A model generated the notes under the pieces. That model ran no database searches, was not told the DNA's origin, and saw only the letters and a list, made by a program, of their open reading frames with translations. A DNA stretch of 64,000 nt from the NCBI GenBank assembly GCA_017410265.1, contig JAFQRC010000006.1, positions 26,070 to 90,069 on the forward strand, in the 5' to 3' direction. Origin of the DNA: Ruminococcus sp. GTDB taxonomy: Bacteria; Bacillota; Clostridia; Oscillospirales; Acutalibacteraceae. The position numbers and the translations under genes are program-made. Below are positions 38,088-46,698 of the stretch, piece after piece. Each line of letters begins with the position of its first letter. Within the stretch, counting starts at the first letter, position 1.

Positions 38088-39223
38088 TATATCTTGATAA
38101 CAGCGCAACCTCGTTTCCAAAACCCCTTAGTGTGATTAATGCAGTAAATGAGAGTATGCGCTACTTTAGTGCGAATCCCGGACGAAGCGGTCACAGAATG
38201 TCGATAAATACTGCTTTGAAGGTGTTTGAGTGCAGAAAAGCCGTATGTAATTTATTTAACATTGATGATGAAAGTAAAGTGATTTTCACAAGTGGCTGTA
38301 CACATTCGCTTAACACTGTGATTAAAGGTATACTTAAACCTTATGACCATTGCGTGATTTCGTGTCTTGAGCATAATTCGGTTTTAAGACCGCTCGAAAA
38401 ACTAAAAGATAAAAATGTATCTTATTCAGTAGCTACAGTATTTCCCGATGATAATGATAAGACCCTTGACAGTTTCAGGAAGTGTATCAACGAGAGAACA
38501 AGGCTCATAGTTTGCACACACGCTTCAAATGTATTCGGTATCAGACTGCCCGTGGAGCGGATTTGTGCTTTAGCTCACAGCTACTCTATACCATTTTGTC
38601 TTGATGCAGCACAGAGTGCAGGAGTATTGCCGATTGATATCAGTAAAGACAGATACGATTTTGTGTGTTGTGCAGGGCACAAAGGACTTTACGGACCGAT
38701 GGGTATAGGCTTGTTACTTCTTAATAGTGAAATTCTACCTGATTCACTTATCGAAGGGGGTACAGGCAGTTTATCACAGAATCCTATGCAACCGGACTTT
38801 ACCCCGGATAAATATGAGAGCGGAACGCTCAACATCCCGGGTATCTGCGGATTAAAAAAGGGAATAGAGCAAGTTTACAACAAAGGCATAAATACAATAG
38901 AACATCACGAAAATAAACTCATCCGTTTACTGTATAAATCTCTCAGAAACATCAGAGGTGTAGAGCTTTACACAGCTATACCAGAGCTTGATAAATCAGC
39001 TCCTGTTCTGTCTTTCACGATTAAAGGGAAAAGTAGCGAAGATGTTGCAGCGTATCTTGACAGACATTACGGCATTGCAGTCAGAGCTGGACTTCATTGT
39101 TCACCGCTTGCTCATAAATTTATGAATACTATTGATAACGGTACAGTCAGAGTATCTCCGTCTATGTTCACGACAGAAAATGATATCAAAAAGTTAATTT
39201 ATGCAATAAAAAACTATAATTAA
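38084..39223 (+). CDS. Class V aminotransferase, cysteine desulfurase-like (TIGR01977 type)
   Basis: 379 residues. A PLP enzyme: LDNSATSFPKP start, FTSGCTHSLN, FCLDAAQSAGVLPIDI, and the PLP Lys in CCAGHKGLYGPMGIG. The C-terminal segment with Cys in RAGLHCSPLAHK agrees with a sulfur- or selenium-mobilising enzyme. It is translationally coupled to the DUF3343 gene, so the pair may form a Se/S relay. True substrate is not settled. Confidence 0.85.
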   Translation: MIYLDNSATSFPKPLSVINAVNESMRYFSANPGRSGHRMSINTALKVFECRKAVCNLFNIDDESKVIFTSGCTHSLNTVIKGILKPYDHCVISCLEHNSVLRPLEKLKDKNVSYSVATVFPDDNDKTLDSFRKCINERTRLIVCTHASNVFGIRLPVERICALAHSYSIPFCLDAAQSAGVLPIDISKDRYDFVCCAGHKGLYGPMGIGLLLLNSEILPDSLIEGGTGSLSQNPMQPDFTPDKYESGTLNIPGICGLKKGIEQVYNKGINTIEHHENKLIRLLYKSLRNIRGVELYTAIPELDKSAPVLSFTIKGKSSEDVAAYLDRHYGIAVRAGLHCSPLAHKFMNTIDNGTVRVSPSMFTTENDIKKLIYAIKNYN

Positions 39224-39237
39224 ACTAAAGAATTAAG

Positions 39238-39266
39238 TTGAAATACTTTTTGATGTGTGTTAAAAT
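39238..39266 (+). promoter_or_regulatory. Promoter of cdaA-cdaR
   Basis: TTGAAA (39238-39243), exactly 17 bp, TAAAAT (39261-39266). Confidence 0.65.
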
Positions 39267-39294
39267 TATATAAAGTATGTAACGGAGGAAGTAT

Positions 39295-40179
39295 ATGGGC
39301 TTTTTATCGAGTTGGATGTCGACCATCGGCGCAATTATCAAAACATTCACCTTCAGTGATGCCGTTGATATTGTACTGGTTGCAATAATTATTTACTATT
39401 TGTTTAAGCTCCTCAGACAGACACGAGCTGCTCAGCTCGTCAAAGGTTTGGCGGTGCTTGTTTTAGCGTACGCTATTTCTGCTATTTTTGATTTAACAAT
39501 GGTCAATGTTATTCTGACTACTGTCTTTGAATTTGCAGTTATTATTCTTGTTATTGTTTTCCAACCCGAACTTCGTAGAATGCTTGAACACTTAGGCCGT
39601 AGTAATATTTCAAAAGGCTCATTATTTTCCTCAATCTCCAACAAAAATGACGACCTATCCGTTATCTGGTCCAAAGCTATAAATGCTGTTGCTGATGCAG
39701 CTACTGTTTTCAGTCACTCGAAAACAGGTGCGTTGATTGTATTTGAGCGTAACACTATGCTTTCTGAGATTGCATCCAGTGGCACCGAGATTAACAGTAC
39801 TCCGTCAGTTGCTTTACTTGGCAATCTGTTTTTCAACAAGGCTCCACTGCACGATGGTGCCTGCATCATCAGAGATGGTAAAATTCTGTCAGCCGGCTGT
39901 ATTCTACCTCTTACTGACAATAACAGTCTGAACTCTTCTCTCGGAACCCGTCACAGAGCGGCTGTAGGTATGAGTGAGGAGTCCGATGCGGTTGTGGTTG
40001 TTGTATCAGAAGAAACTGGAATCGTTTCAATCGCTGTTAACGGTAAACTCATTCGCGAACTTGACAGAAAAGAGCTAGCCGATAAACTTACTGAGCTTAT
40101 TATCCCTGCTGAAAATGATAAGCAGGATCTCTTTAATGTCCTGTTTAAGAACAGAAAGGAGAAAGACAATGAAAAATAA
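39295..40179 (+). CDS. cdaA: Diadenylate cyclase CdaA (c-di-AMP synthase)
   Basis: 294 residues. Three N-terminal membrane helices are followed by a DAC domain with the catalytic DGA motif (LHDGACIIRDGK) and the RHR motif (LGTRHRAAVGMSE). It makes c-di-AMP, which controls potassium and osmolyte balance. CGGAGGAAG lies before the ATG. The next gene encodes its regulator CdaR and overlaps it by 11 bp. The usual third partner glmM is not here. Confidence 0.96.
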   Translation: MGFLSSWMSTIGAIIKTFTFSDAVDIVLVAIIIYYLFKLLRQTRAAQLVKGLAVLVLAYAISAIFDLTMVNVILTTVFEFAVIILVIVFQPELRRMLEHLGRSNISKGSLFSSISNKNDDLSVIWSKAINAVADAATVFSHSKTGALIVFERNTMLSEIASSGTEINSTPSVALLGNLFFNKAPLHDGACIIRDGKILSAGCILPLTDNNSLNSSLGTRHRAAVGMSEESDAVVVVVSEETGIVSIAVNGKLIRELDRKELADKLTELIIPAENDKQDLFNVLFKNRKEKDNEK

Positions 40180-41437
40180 AGGTTTCTTTAGTCGCATCCT
40201 TTCAAATAATTTATCACTTCTGATATTTTCACTTCTGTTATCTTTTATTATCTGGTTTGTTATCAACGCTAACTCTCAGACAGAGAGCAATGTAACTATC
40301 TCCAATATTCCTATTACCGCTGATTTATCTGCTGATGCAGTTGAAGACGGTCTTGTTGTTTTCGGACTTGAAGATGTTACCGCTTCTGTTGAGGTTACCG
40401 GAAACCGTATTACTGTCGGTTCTCTCACTGCTTCTGATATCGAAATCGATGCATTACAGGCTAATTCAATTATAGCACCGGGTAGTTACAACCTCGAACT
40501 TACCGCTAAAAAGATTGGTGTGAAAACTAACTATAACTTTGCTTCAAATGTAACTCCTTCATCAGTTACCGTTTTTGTTGATAAGTATAAAGAAAAGACC
40601 TTTGCTATCTCTGATGGCCTTGTTTATAAGGTTGAAGAAGGTTATTATGCTAACTCTTCCTTCTCTGAGTCTGAGGTTACTGTATCCGGACCTGAAACAG
40701 AGGTGCTTGCTATCGATCAGGTTGTTGTTCAAGGCACTATGGAGGGCACAAAAGGTTCTACTAAAACTGAAAAATTCGATTTGGTTTATCTAGATAAAGA
40801 CGGGAACGCGTTATCGCTTGCTTTGTCTGATTCTGATGTTGAGTCAATAGATGTTTCGCTTACACCATTACCGATTTTAGAGGTTGAACTATCTCTGGAT
40901 GTTGTTGATGCCCCTGAAGATAAGCCGAATTTTTCAATTAATCCGAGTAGGATTAAAATTGCTGCTGAACAGAGTGTTCTTGATAGCATTGAGGATAATA
41001 AGGTTAATATCGGTACTCTTGATTTCTCTGCCCTTGATAACACTAAGCATAGTCTGACATATGATATATCTCTTCCTAACGGCTGTAAGAATCTGAGTGA
41101 TTCAACAACAGCGAAGGTTACGATTGATTTGTCTGATTATGATAAGAAAACATTGACTATTAATCATTTCTCAAGTTCAAACGCTGACCTTACTAAGTAC
41201 AATGTTGTGTTTAACAGCTCGGGTCTTGATATTGTAGTCTGCGGTCCTGAAGAACTGATAGATATCATCAAACCATCGGATGTTATTGCTACTGTTGATT
41301 TCAGCAACAAACTCGTTGATGCTGATAAAGATTCTGTAGCTCTCGAATTACCAATATCATTTAAGTTCACAAAGAGCTTTTCTGATTGTTGGGTAAACGG
41401 TGATTATTCAGTCAGCGTCAGTGTCGCTAAAAAGTAG
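40169..41437 (+). CDS. cdaR: CdaR family protein (YbbR domains)
   Basis: 422 residues. One N-terminal membrane helix, then four YbbR-like repeats outside the cell, each with a pattern like ASVEVTGNRITVGSLTASD or VTVSGPETEVLAIDQV. CdaR binds CdaA and tunes c-di-AMP production. The frame opens at 40115, but the ATG at 40169 has AGAAAGGAGA upstream. Followed by a strong terminator. Confidence 0.9.
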   Translation: MKNKGFFSRILSNNLSLLIFSLLLSFIIWFVINANSQTESNVTISNIPITADLSADAVEDGLVVFGLEDVTASVEVTGNRITVGSLTASDIEIDALQANSIIAPGSYNLELTAKKIGVKTNYNFASNVTPSSVTVFVDKYKEKTFAISDGLVYKVEEGYYANSSFSESEVTVSGPETEVLAIDQVVVQGTMEGTKGSTKTEKFDLVYLDKDGNALSLALSDSDVESIDVSLTPLPILEVELSLDVVDAPEDKPNFSINPSRIKIAAEQSVLDSIEDNKVNIGTLDFSALDNTKHSLTYDISLPNGCKNLSDSTTAKVTIDLSDYDKKTLTINHFSSSNADLTKYNVVFNSSGLDIVVCGPEELIDIIKPSDVIATVDFSNKLVDADKDSVALELPISFKFTKSFSDCWVNGDYSVSVSVAKK

Positions 41438-41446
41438 ATATAAATT

Positions 41447-41476
41447 AAGCGCGGTCGTTTGACCGCGCTTTTTTAT
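41447..41476. terminator. Terminator between cdaR and convergent rodA
   Basis: AAGCGCGGTC (41447-41456) pairs with GACCGCGCTT (41461-41470), loop GTTT, followed by TTTTAT. The only terminator visible between the two convergent genes, so it may serve both. Confidence 0.9.
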
Positions 41477-41479
41477 GAA

Positions 41480-42661
41480 TTAGAGATATGTTGAGTTGTA
41501 TGTGTATTTATATTTATTGTTCTTCAGTACACCCGAAGATTCAATAGTGTCCTTATGTGTATATACACTCTGTACTAATCCGATGCCAATAAGTACCGCA
41601 AGCATCGAAGAACCGCCACTGCTGAAGAATGGCAGAGTTATACCGATGACAGGAACAAGGCTTAATACCATTCCTATATTAATAACGCTCTGTGAAGCAA
41701 GCATTGAAAAAACGCCGATACAAATGCATTTTCCTGCATAATCTCTTGAAAGAGATGAGTTTATAAGTATCTTTATCATAATCAGAAGAAGAATGAGTAT
41801 AAGCAGAGAACATCCGAAAAATCCAAGTTCTTCACCTGCAACGGTGAAGATGAAGTCGTTTTCCTGTTCAGGAACAATACCAGCGGCAACTCTTGGTCCT
41901 CTATATAGTCCGTACCCTTCTAAACCGCCTGATGCGATAGATACCTTGCCCTGATATTGTTGCCAGCCGTAGTTAGTCATAGCGTTGCCGTCAATATCAA
42001 ATACCGCCAGAAAACGATTTTTGTGTTCATCGTTTAGAACATATTTCCATACAATCGGCAGGCTTGTGCATAGTAGTAGGAGCATAATCAAAAAGTATCT
42101 GAGCTGAACTCCTCCCGCAAATGTCATTATAATGAACATAAATAGGAACACAAGCGCCGTTCCGTCGTCACCCTGCATATGTACAAGTATAACAGGAATC
42201 GCCATATGAATACCGAGCGAAGCAACACCCCAGAGTGTGTGGAGTTTTTCGCTTGAGCTCAGTAATTGCAGATGTTTTGAAAAAGTGATGATAAAAACAA
42301 TTTTAACAAGCTCCGACGGCTGGAAAGAAAATCCACCCGGAAGTCTTATCCATGCTGTGTCGTCAGTACCCGTGACATTGATACCTATGAAAAGCACAAT
42401 TACCATCATAAACAAACCTACGATAGCGAGCAACCACCAAGCATTTAATATGTTATCATAATCTATAACAGAAACAGCGATTGCTATAACATAGCCTGCT
42501 ACAACTGCTATAAGCTGAGATTGCAGATAGTTGTAGTCGCTTGTCCGCTGCATACTGCTGATCAACAGTATACTGTACGCAACAGCTCCGATTGTCAGTA
42601 TCCACAACAGCTTGTCTGTTTTTGTAAAGAAGTTTTTAATTGATTTTGTAAAAGAATTCAA
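41480..42661 (-). CDS. rodA: RodA/FtsW-type (SEDS) peptidoglycan glycosyltransferase
   Basis: 393 residues with about ten membrane helices. SEDS proteins polymerise lipid II into glycan strands with a partner transpeptidase. Motifs: FSFQPSELVKIVFII, HMQGDDGTALVFLFM, FTVAGEELGFFG, and the closing LPFFSSGGSSMLAVLIGIGL. It groups with RodA better than FtsW or SpoVE by eye, but subtype is not certain. Own promoter on the minus strand. Confidence 0.87.
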   Translation of the reverse strand: MNSFTKSIKNFFTKTDKLLWILTIGAVAYSILLISSMQRTSDYNYLQSQLIAVVAGYVIAIAVSVIDYDNILNAWWLLAIVGLFMMVIVLFIGINVTGTDDTAWIRLPGGFSFQPSELVKIVFIITFSKHLQLLSSSEKLHTLWGVASLGIHMAIPVILVHMQGDDGTALVFLFMFIIMTFAGGVQLRYFLIMLLLLCTSLPIVWKYVLNDEHKNRFLAVFDIDGNAMTNYGWQQYQGKVSIASGGLEGYGLYRGPRVAAGIVPEQENDFIFTVAGEELGFFGCSLLILILLLIMIKILINSSLSRDYAGKCICIGVFSMLASQSVINIGMVLSLVPVIGITLPFFSSGGSSMLAVLIGIGLVQSVYTHKDTIESSGVLKNNKYKYTYNSTYL

Positions 42662-42695
42662 AGTTTCACCGTCCGTAAAGACAAACTATATCTGT

Positions 42696-42724
42696 ATTAT
42701 ATTAGATAGCCAGATATTTATCAA
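42696..42724 (-). promoter_or_regulatory. Promoter of rodA
   Basis: Minus strand TTGATA (42724-42719), exactly 17 bp, perfect TATAAT (42701-42696). Confidence 0.75.
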
Positions 42725-42834
42725 GAAATATAACATATATGTAAATATAAAATTTTTGTTTTTTTCTCTTTAGCATTATTATGTTAATTTATTATGTTAA
42801 AATAAATCGGTAAAAATAGTTGAAAGAGTGCAGT

Positions 42835-43275
42835 ATGATCAAGATTATCAGTGACAGCGTTACTAAAACTGAAGAATTAGGAAGAAAAATCGCGTCAATT
42901 CTCAAGGGCGACGAGATTATTGCTATGTTTGGCGATTTGGGAGCGGGGAAGACTGCTTTTACTCGTGGATTAGCTTTAGGTCTTGGTTTTGAATACGGGG
43001 TTTCTAGTCCGACTTTTGCTATTGTTAATGAGTACAATGGTAAGTTTAATATCTATCACTTTGATATGTATCGCATCTCAAGTGAAGATGATCTTTATTC
43101 CACGGGTTTTTATGATTATCTAGACAACGGTGTTATTGTTATCGAATGGAGCGAAAATATCGAATATGCCCTTGATGATAACGCTATCCGCATTACCATC
43201 AAAAAAGGTGACGAGGATAATCTGAGAATATTTACGATTGAGGGGCTTGATGAGTATGAAAATATTATCACTTGA
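42835..43275 (+). CDS. tsaE: tRNA t6A synthesis ATPase TsaE
   Basis: 146 residues. The P-loop GDLGAGKTAFTRGLALGLG and the following SSPTFAIVNEY and YHFDMYR are diagnostic. TsaE drives the TsaB-TsaD complex that puts threonylcarbamoyl on A37. The ATG at 42835 is preferred over a TTG at 42820. Its 3' end overlaps tsaB by 20 bp. Confidence 0.95.
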   Translation: MIKIISDSVTKTEELGRKIASILKGDEIIAMFGDLGAGKTAFTRGLALGLGFEYGVSSPTFAIVNEYNGKFNIYHFDMYRISSEDDLYSTGFYDYLDNGVIVIEWSENIEYALDDNAIRITIKKGDEDNLRIFTIEGLDEYENIIT

Positions 43276-43963
43276 TGCGTCAGCAACCTCAGCATCCGTT
43301 TGTATTTATGACTCTGCAGAAGACAAGATCATTGGCGAGTTTTTTATAAATACAAAGCTTACTCACAGCCAGACACTTGTCCCGATGATTGACGCAATAC
43401 TTAACAGCACAAAGCTTCAGCTTTCAGATATAAATTATTTTGCTGTTAATACAGGTCCAGGTTCTTTCACAGGAATCCGAATCGGTGTTTCTGTAATAAA
43501 AGGTATGGCTATGGCGCTTGATAAACCTTGTGTCAGTATTTCAACACTGGAATCTATGGCATATAATTTTGTCGATAGCAGTGATATTATCGTTTGTGCT
43601 TGTATGGACGCCCGCAGAAATCAGGTTTATAATGCTTTGTTTAATGTAAAAGACGGACAGATTGAACGTTTGTGTGATGACAGAGCTATCAGTATAGATG
43701 CATTATATAATGAGCTTTCAGCGTTAGATAAGCCTGTTGTGCTTGTCGGTGATGGTGCACAGCTATGTTACTCACAAAAAAGTGAACAATCTGATGTGAC
43801 ACTCGCTACTGTCAGTAAGAGATACCAGACAGCGTCGTCGGTTGCTTTATGTGCTGAAAACAGTATTAATAATAATGATGTATTAAGTGCGGCTTCTCTG
43901 ATGCCGACTTATCTACGCCCATCTCAGGCCGAGCGTGAAAGATTAGAAAAAGAAAAGGAATGA
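43256..43963 (+). CDS. tsaB: tRNA t6A synthesis protein TsaB
   Basis: 235 residues. An inactive relative of TsaD that acts as its partner. N-terminal ILSLDASATSASVCIYD and the NTGPGSFTGIRIGV segment are typical. The ATG at 43256 has GAGGGG upstream inside tsaE. rimI, which often follows, is replaced by rpiB here. Confidence 0.94.
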   Translation: MKILSLDASATSASVCIYDSAEDKIIGEFFINTKLTHSQTLVPMIDAILNSTKLQLSDINYFAVNTGPGSFTGIRIGVSVIKGMAMALDKPCVSISTLESMAYNFVDSSDIIVCACMDARRNQVYNALFNVKDGQIERLCDDRAISIDALYNELSALDKPVVLVGDGAQLCYSQKSEQSDVTLATVSKRYQTASSVALCAENSINNNDVLSAASLMPTYLRPSQAERERLEKEKE

Positions 43964-43968
43964 TAAAT

Positions 43969-44421
43969 ATGAAAGTAGTTTTAGGTTGTGACCATGGCGG
44001 ACTTAACATAAAAAATGCCATAATCGAGTATTTGAAAGAAAAGAACATCGATTTTACTGACTTTGGTTGCTATACTGAGGAGAGTGTTGACTATCCTGTA
44101 TATGCGTATAAAGTAGCTACAGCTGTTGCTGGTGAATCTGATGTTTTGGGCATCCTTTGTTGCGGTACAGGTATTGGTATTTCTATGGCAGCTAACAAAG
44201 TCAAGGGTATCAGGGCCGCTGTTTGTACAAACGAGTTTATGGCTGAAATGACAAGAAGACATAATGATTCTAACATCATCTGTATGGGCGGTCGTATTAT
44301 TGACGAGGCTACTGCTGTTAAACTTGCTGATATCTTCCTTAGCACCGAATTTGAAGGCGAAAGACACACAAAGCGTGTCGATATGATTACTGCTATAGAG
44401 GACGGCACATTCACACTTTAA
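43969..44421 (+). CDS. rpiB: Ribose 5-phosphate isomerase B
   Basis: 150 residues. It interconverts ribose 5-phosphate and ribulose 5-phosphate. Motifs: LGCDHGGLNIKNAI and the active-site loop LCCGTGIGISMAANK with its Cys. The ATG at 43960 overlaps the ribosome site AAGGA, so the ATG at 43969 is taken. Directly behind tsaB. Confidence 0.95.
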   Translation: MKVVLGCDHGGLNIKNAIIEYLKEKNIDFTDFGCYTEESVDYPVYAYKVATAVAGESDVLGILCCGTGIGISMAANKVKGIRAAVCTNEFMAEMTRRHNDSNIICMGGRIIDEATAVKLADIFLSTEFEGERHTKRVDMITAIEDGTFTL

Positions 44422-44447
44422 GCTAAATCGAGAAAGAAGGTTATTTT

Positions 44448-45077
44448 ATGAGCAAAATTACTATTTTTGACCATCCGCTTATTCAGCATAAGCTTTCTAT
44501 CTTAAGAGATAAGAGCACTGGTAGCAAGCAGTTCAGAGAACTCATTTCTGAGATTGCTATGCTTATGTGCTACGAAGCTACTCGCGACTTGGAACTTGAA
44601 GAAGTTGAAATCGTAACACCTATGTGTAAAACTACAGCCAAGAGACTCGCTGGCAGAAAGCTTGCGTTTGTTCCTATACTCAGAGCAGGTTGTGGCATGT
44701 TAGATGCTATGCTCAACATGGTTCCTGCCGCTAAGGTTGGTCATATCGGCCTTTATCGTGACGAAGAAACTCACAAGCCTGTGGAGTACTACAACAAACT
44801 CCCTTCTGATATTAGTGAAAGAGATGTATTTGTACTTGATCCGATGCTTGCTACGGGCGGAAGTGCATCTGATGCTATATCTATTATCAAACGCTCTAAC
44901 CCTCGTTCTATCAAATTTCTCTGTATAATTGCAGCTCCTGAAGGAATAGAGGTATTGTCACAGGCTCACCCTGATGTGCAGATTTTCTGTGCAGCTAAAG
45001 ACAGCCACCTCAACGAGAATTGCTATATCATTCCTGGTCTTGGTGATGCAGGCGACAGAATATACGGTACAAAATAA
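44448..45077 (+). CDS. upp: Uracil phosphoribosyltransferase
   Basis: 209 residues, the normal length. It salvages uracil to UMP with PRPP. Motifs: the Upp opening [27 protein letters not shown], the PRPP loop [15 protein letters not shown], and [14 protein letters not shown] at the C-terminus. AGAAGG lies before the ATG. Followed by a strong terminator. Confidence 0.98.
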   Translation: MSKITIFDHPLIQHKLSILRDKSTGSKQFRELISEIAMLMCYEATRDLELEEVEIVTPMCKTTAKRLAGRKLAFVPILRAGCGMLDAMLNMVPAAKVGHIGLYRDEETHKPVEYYNKLPSDISERDVFVLDPMLATGGSASDAISIIKRSNPRSIKFLCIIAAPEGIEVLSQAHPDVQIFCAAKDSHLNENCYIIPGLGDAGDRIYGTK

Positions 45078-45081
45078 AAAC

Positions 45082-45111
45082 AAGGCACCAGTGCATACTG
45101 GTGCCTTTAAT
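45082..45111 (+). terminator. Terminator after upp
   Basis: AAGGCACCAGT (45082-45092) pairs perfectly with ACTGGTGCCTT (45097-45107), loop GCAT. The T tract is short. Confidence 0.8.
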
Positions 45112-45124
45112 ATTGAATCTATAT

Positions 45125-45159
45125 AATAAAAAATCCCGAGAACTGATGTTCTCAGGATT
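45125..45159 (-). terminator. Terminator of tRNA-Leu (minus strand)
   Basis: Minus-strand stem AATCCTGAGAAC / GTTCTCGGGATT (45159-45148 with 45143-45132), loop ATCA, then six T. It begins at the tRNA CCA end. Confidence 0.88.
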
Positions 45160-45245
45160 GGTGCCGGTGGTGGGACTCGAACCCACACGCCATTGCTGAC
45201 AACAGATTTTGAGTCTGTCTCGTCTGCCAGTTCCGACACACCGGC
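45159..45245 (-). tRNA. tRNA-Leu (CAA anticodon)
   Basis: The 7-bp acceptor stem GCCGGTG/CACCGGC, a D arm, anticodon stem ACAGA/TCTGT with loop CTCAAAA (anticodon CAA), a long type II variable arm, the T loop GGTTCGAGTCC, discriminator A and an encoded CCA are all present. The long variable arm and anticodon give leucine, reading UUG. Confidence 0.93.
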
Positions 45246-45257
45246 TCAGTGAAATTG

Positions 45258-45286
45258 ATTATACACTATATTTTTGAATAAATCAA
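45258..45286 (-). promoter_or_regulatory. Promoter of tRNA-Leu
   Basis: Minus strand TTGATT (45286-45281), exactly 17 bp, TATAAT (45263-45258), 12 bp before the tRNA 5' end. Confidence 0.75.
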
Positions 45287-45386
45287 GAATTAAAGTGCGA
45301 TTTTAACAAAATATATTTTATAGTCAATAATATATTGAGAATTTAGGCAAAAATGACTATTTCGTCAAAATATCGTAATTTTTTTA

Positions 45387-45415
45387 TTGATATTGAAATA
45401 TCAGTGTGATAAAAT
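45387..45415 (+). promoter_or_regulatory. Promoter of the CofE-like gene
   Basis: TTGATA (45387-45392), exactly 17 bp, TAAAAT (45410-45415) with an extended -10 TGA just before it. Confidence 0.65.
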
Positions 45416-45456
45416 ATTATGTCGTAAGAAAATCTTACCAGAAGGAAGGAATCAAA

Positions 45457-46656
45457 ATGGAAACAAAAGAACGCAGAGTGGGTACTGTATCAAGGGGTAT
45501 CAGATGTCCTATCATTAGACAGGGCGATGACCTTGCTGCAATCGTAACTGATAGCGTATTAGAGGCGGCTCAGTACGAGGGATTTGAGCTCAGAGACAAG
45601 GATGTCATCTCTATCACTGAGTCAATTGTTGCTCGTGCGCAGGGCAACTATGCGTCAGTTGATGCTATCGCAGAAGATGTCAGAAATAAGCTTGGCGGTG
45701 GCACTGTTGGCGTAATTTTTCCTATATTAAGCAGAAATCGTTTCGCTATTTGTCTTCGCGGTATTGCAAAAGGTTGTAAGAAGATTGTTCTTATGCTCAG
45801 CTATCCGTCTGATGAAGTCGGTAACGAGCTTGTAAGCCTTGATAAAATCGACGAAGCCGGCGTTAATCCATACTCAGATGTGCTTTCCCTTGAGCGTTAC
45901 AGAGAACTTTTTGGTGAGAATCTCCACCCGTTCACAGGTGTTGACTATGTTGCTTATTACGGTGACCTTGTTAAAGAATGCGGTGCTGAGGTTGAGATTA
46001 TTTTTGCTAATCAGCCAAAGGCTATTCTTGATTACGCTGATTGTGTTATCAACTGTGATATTCATACTCGTGCGCGTACAAAGAGAATTTTACTCAATGC
46101 TGGAGCAAAGGTAGTTTGCAGTCTTGATGATATCCTCAACGCTCCTGTTAACGGAAGCGGTTGTAACGAGAAGTATGGTCTTTTAGGCTCTAATAAGTCT
46201 ACTGAAGATACTGTTAAGCTTTTCCCTAGAGACTGTCAGCAGCTTGTTTTAGATATTCAGAAGAATATTTTAGATAAAACTGGTAAGCATGTAGAAGTTA
46301 TGGTATACGGCGATGGTGCTTTCAAAGACCCACAGGGTAAAATCTGGGAGCTCGCTGACCCTGTTGTTTCACCAGCTTTTACTGATGGTCTTGTTGGTAC
46401 TCCTAACGAGCTCAAGCTCAAGTATCTCGCTGATAACGACTTCAAGGACCTCAGTGGTGATGCTCTTAAAGAGGCTATTTCACAGAGCATCCGTGAAAAA
46501 GACGGAAACCTTGTTGGTAATATGGCTTCACAGGGCACAACACCTCGTCAGTTAACTGACCTTATCGGTTCACTTTGTGACCTTACATCAGGTTCAGGTG
46601 ATAAGGGTACTCCAGTAGTTTTAGTTCAGGGTTATTTTGATAACTATACTAACTGA
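45457..46656 (+). CDS. CofE-like gamma-glutamyl ligase family protein (PF01996)
   Basis: 399 residues. The N-terminal ~250 residues match the F420-0:gamma-glutamyl ligase fold (GIRCPIIRQGDDLAAIVTDS, ISITESIVARAQGNYA, GVIFPILSRNRFAICL), extended by a C-terminal part with PVNGSGCNEKYGLLGSNK and a Gly/Asp-rich region. Coenzyme F420 is not expected in this lineage, so the real acceptor is unknown. The ATG at 45457 has GAAGGAAGGA upstream; a GTG at 45406 is less likely. Lies before guaA with a 42-bp gap. Confidence 0.75.
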   Translation: METKERRVGTVSRGIRCPIIRQGDDLAAIVTDSVLEAAQYEGFELRDKDVISITESIVARAQGNYASVDAIAEDVRNKLGGGTVGVIFPILSRNRFAICLRGIAKGCKKIVLMLSYPSDEVGNELVSLDKIDEAGVNPYSDVLSLERYRELFGENLHPFTGVDYVAYYGDLVKECGAEVEIIFANQPKAILDYADCVINCDIHTRARTKRILLNAGAKVVCSLDDILNAPVNGSGCNEKYGLLGSNKSTEDTVKLFPRDCQQLVLDIQKNILDKTGKHVEVMVYGDGAFKDPQGKIWELADPVVSPAFTDGLVGTPNELKLKYLADNDFKDLSGDALKEAISQSIREKDGNLVGNMASQGTTPRQLTDLIGSLCDLTSGSGDKGTPVVLVQGYFDNYTN

Positions 46657-46698
46657 TATAAAAGATAGATTGAATAAGTTTTGATTGGAGAGATTAAA

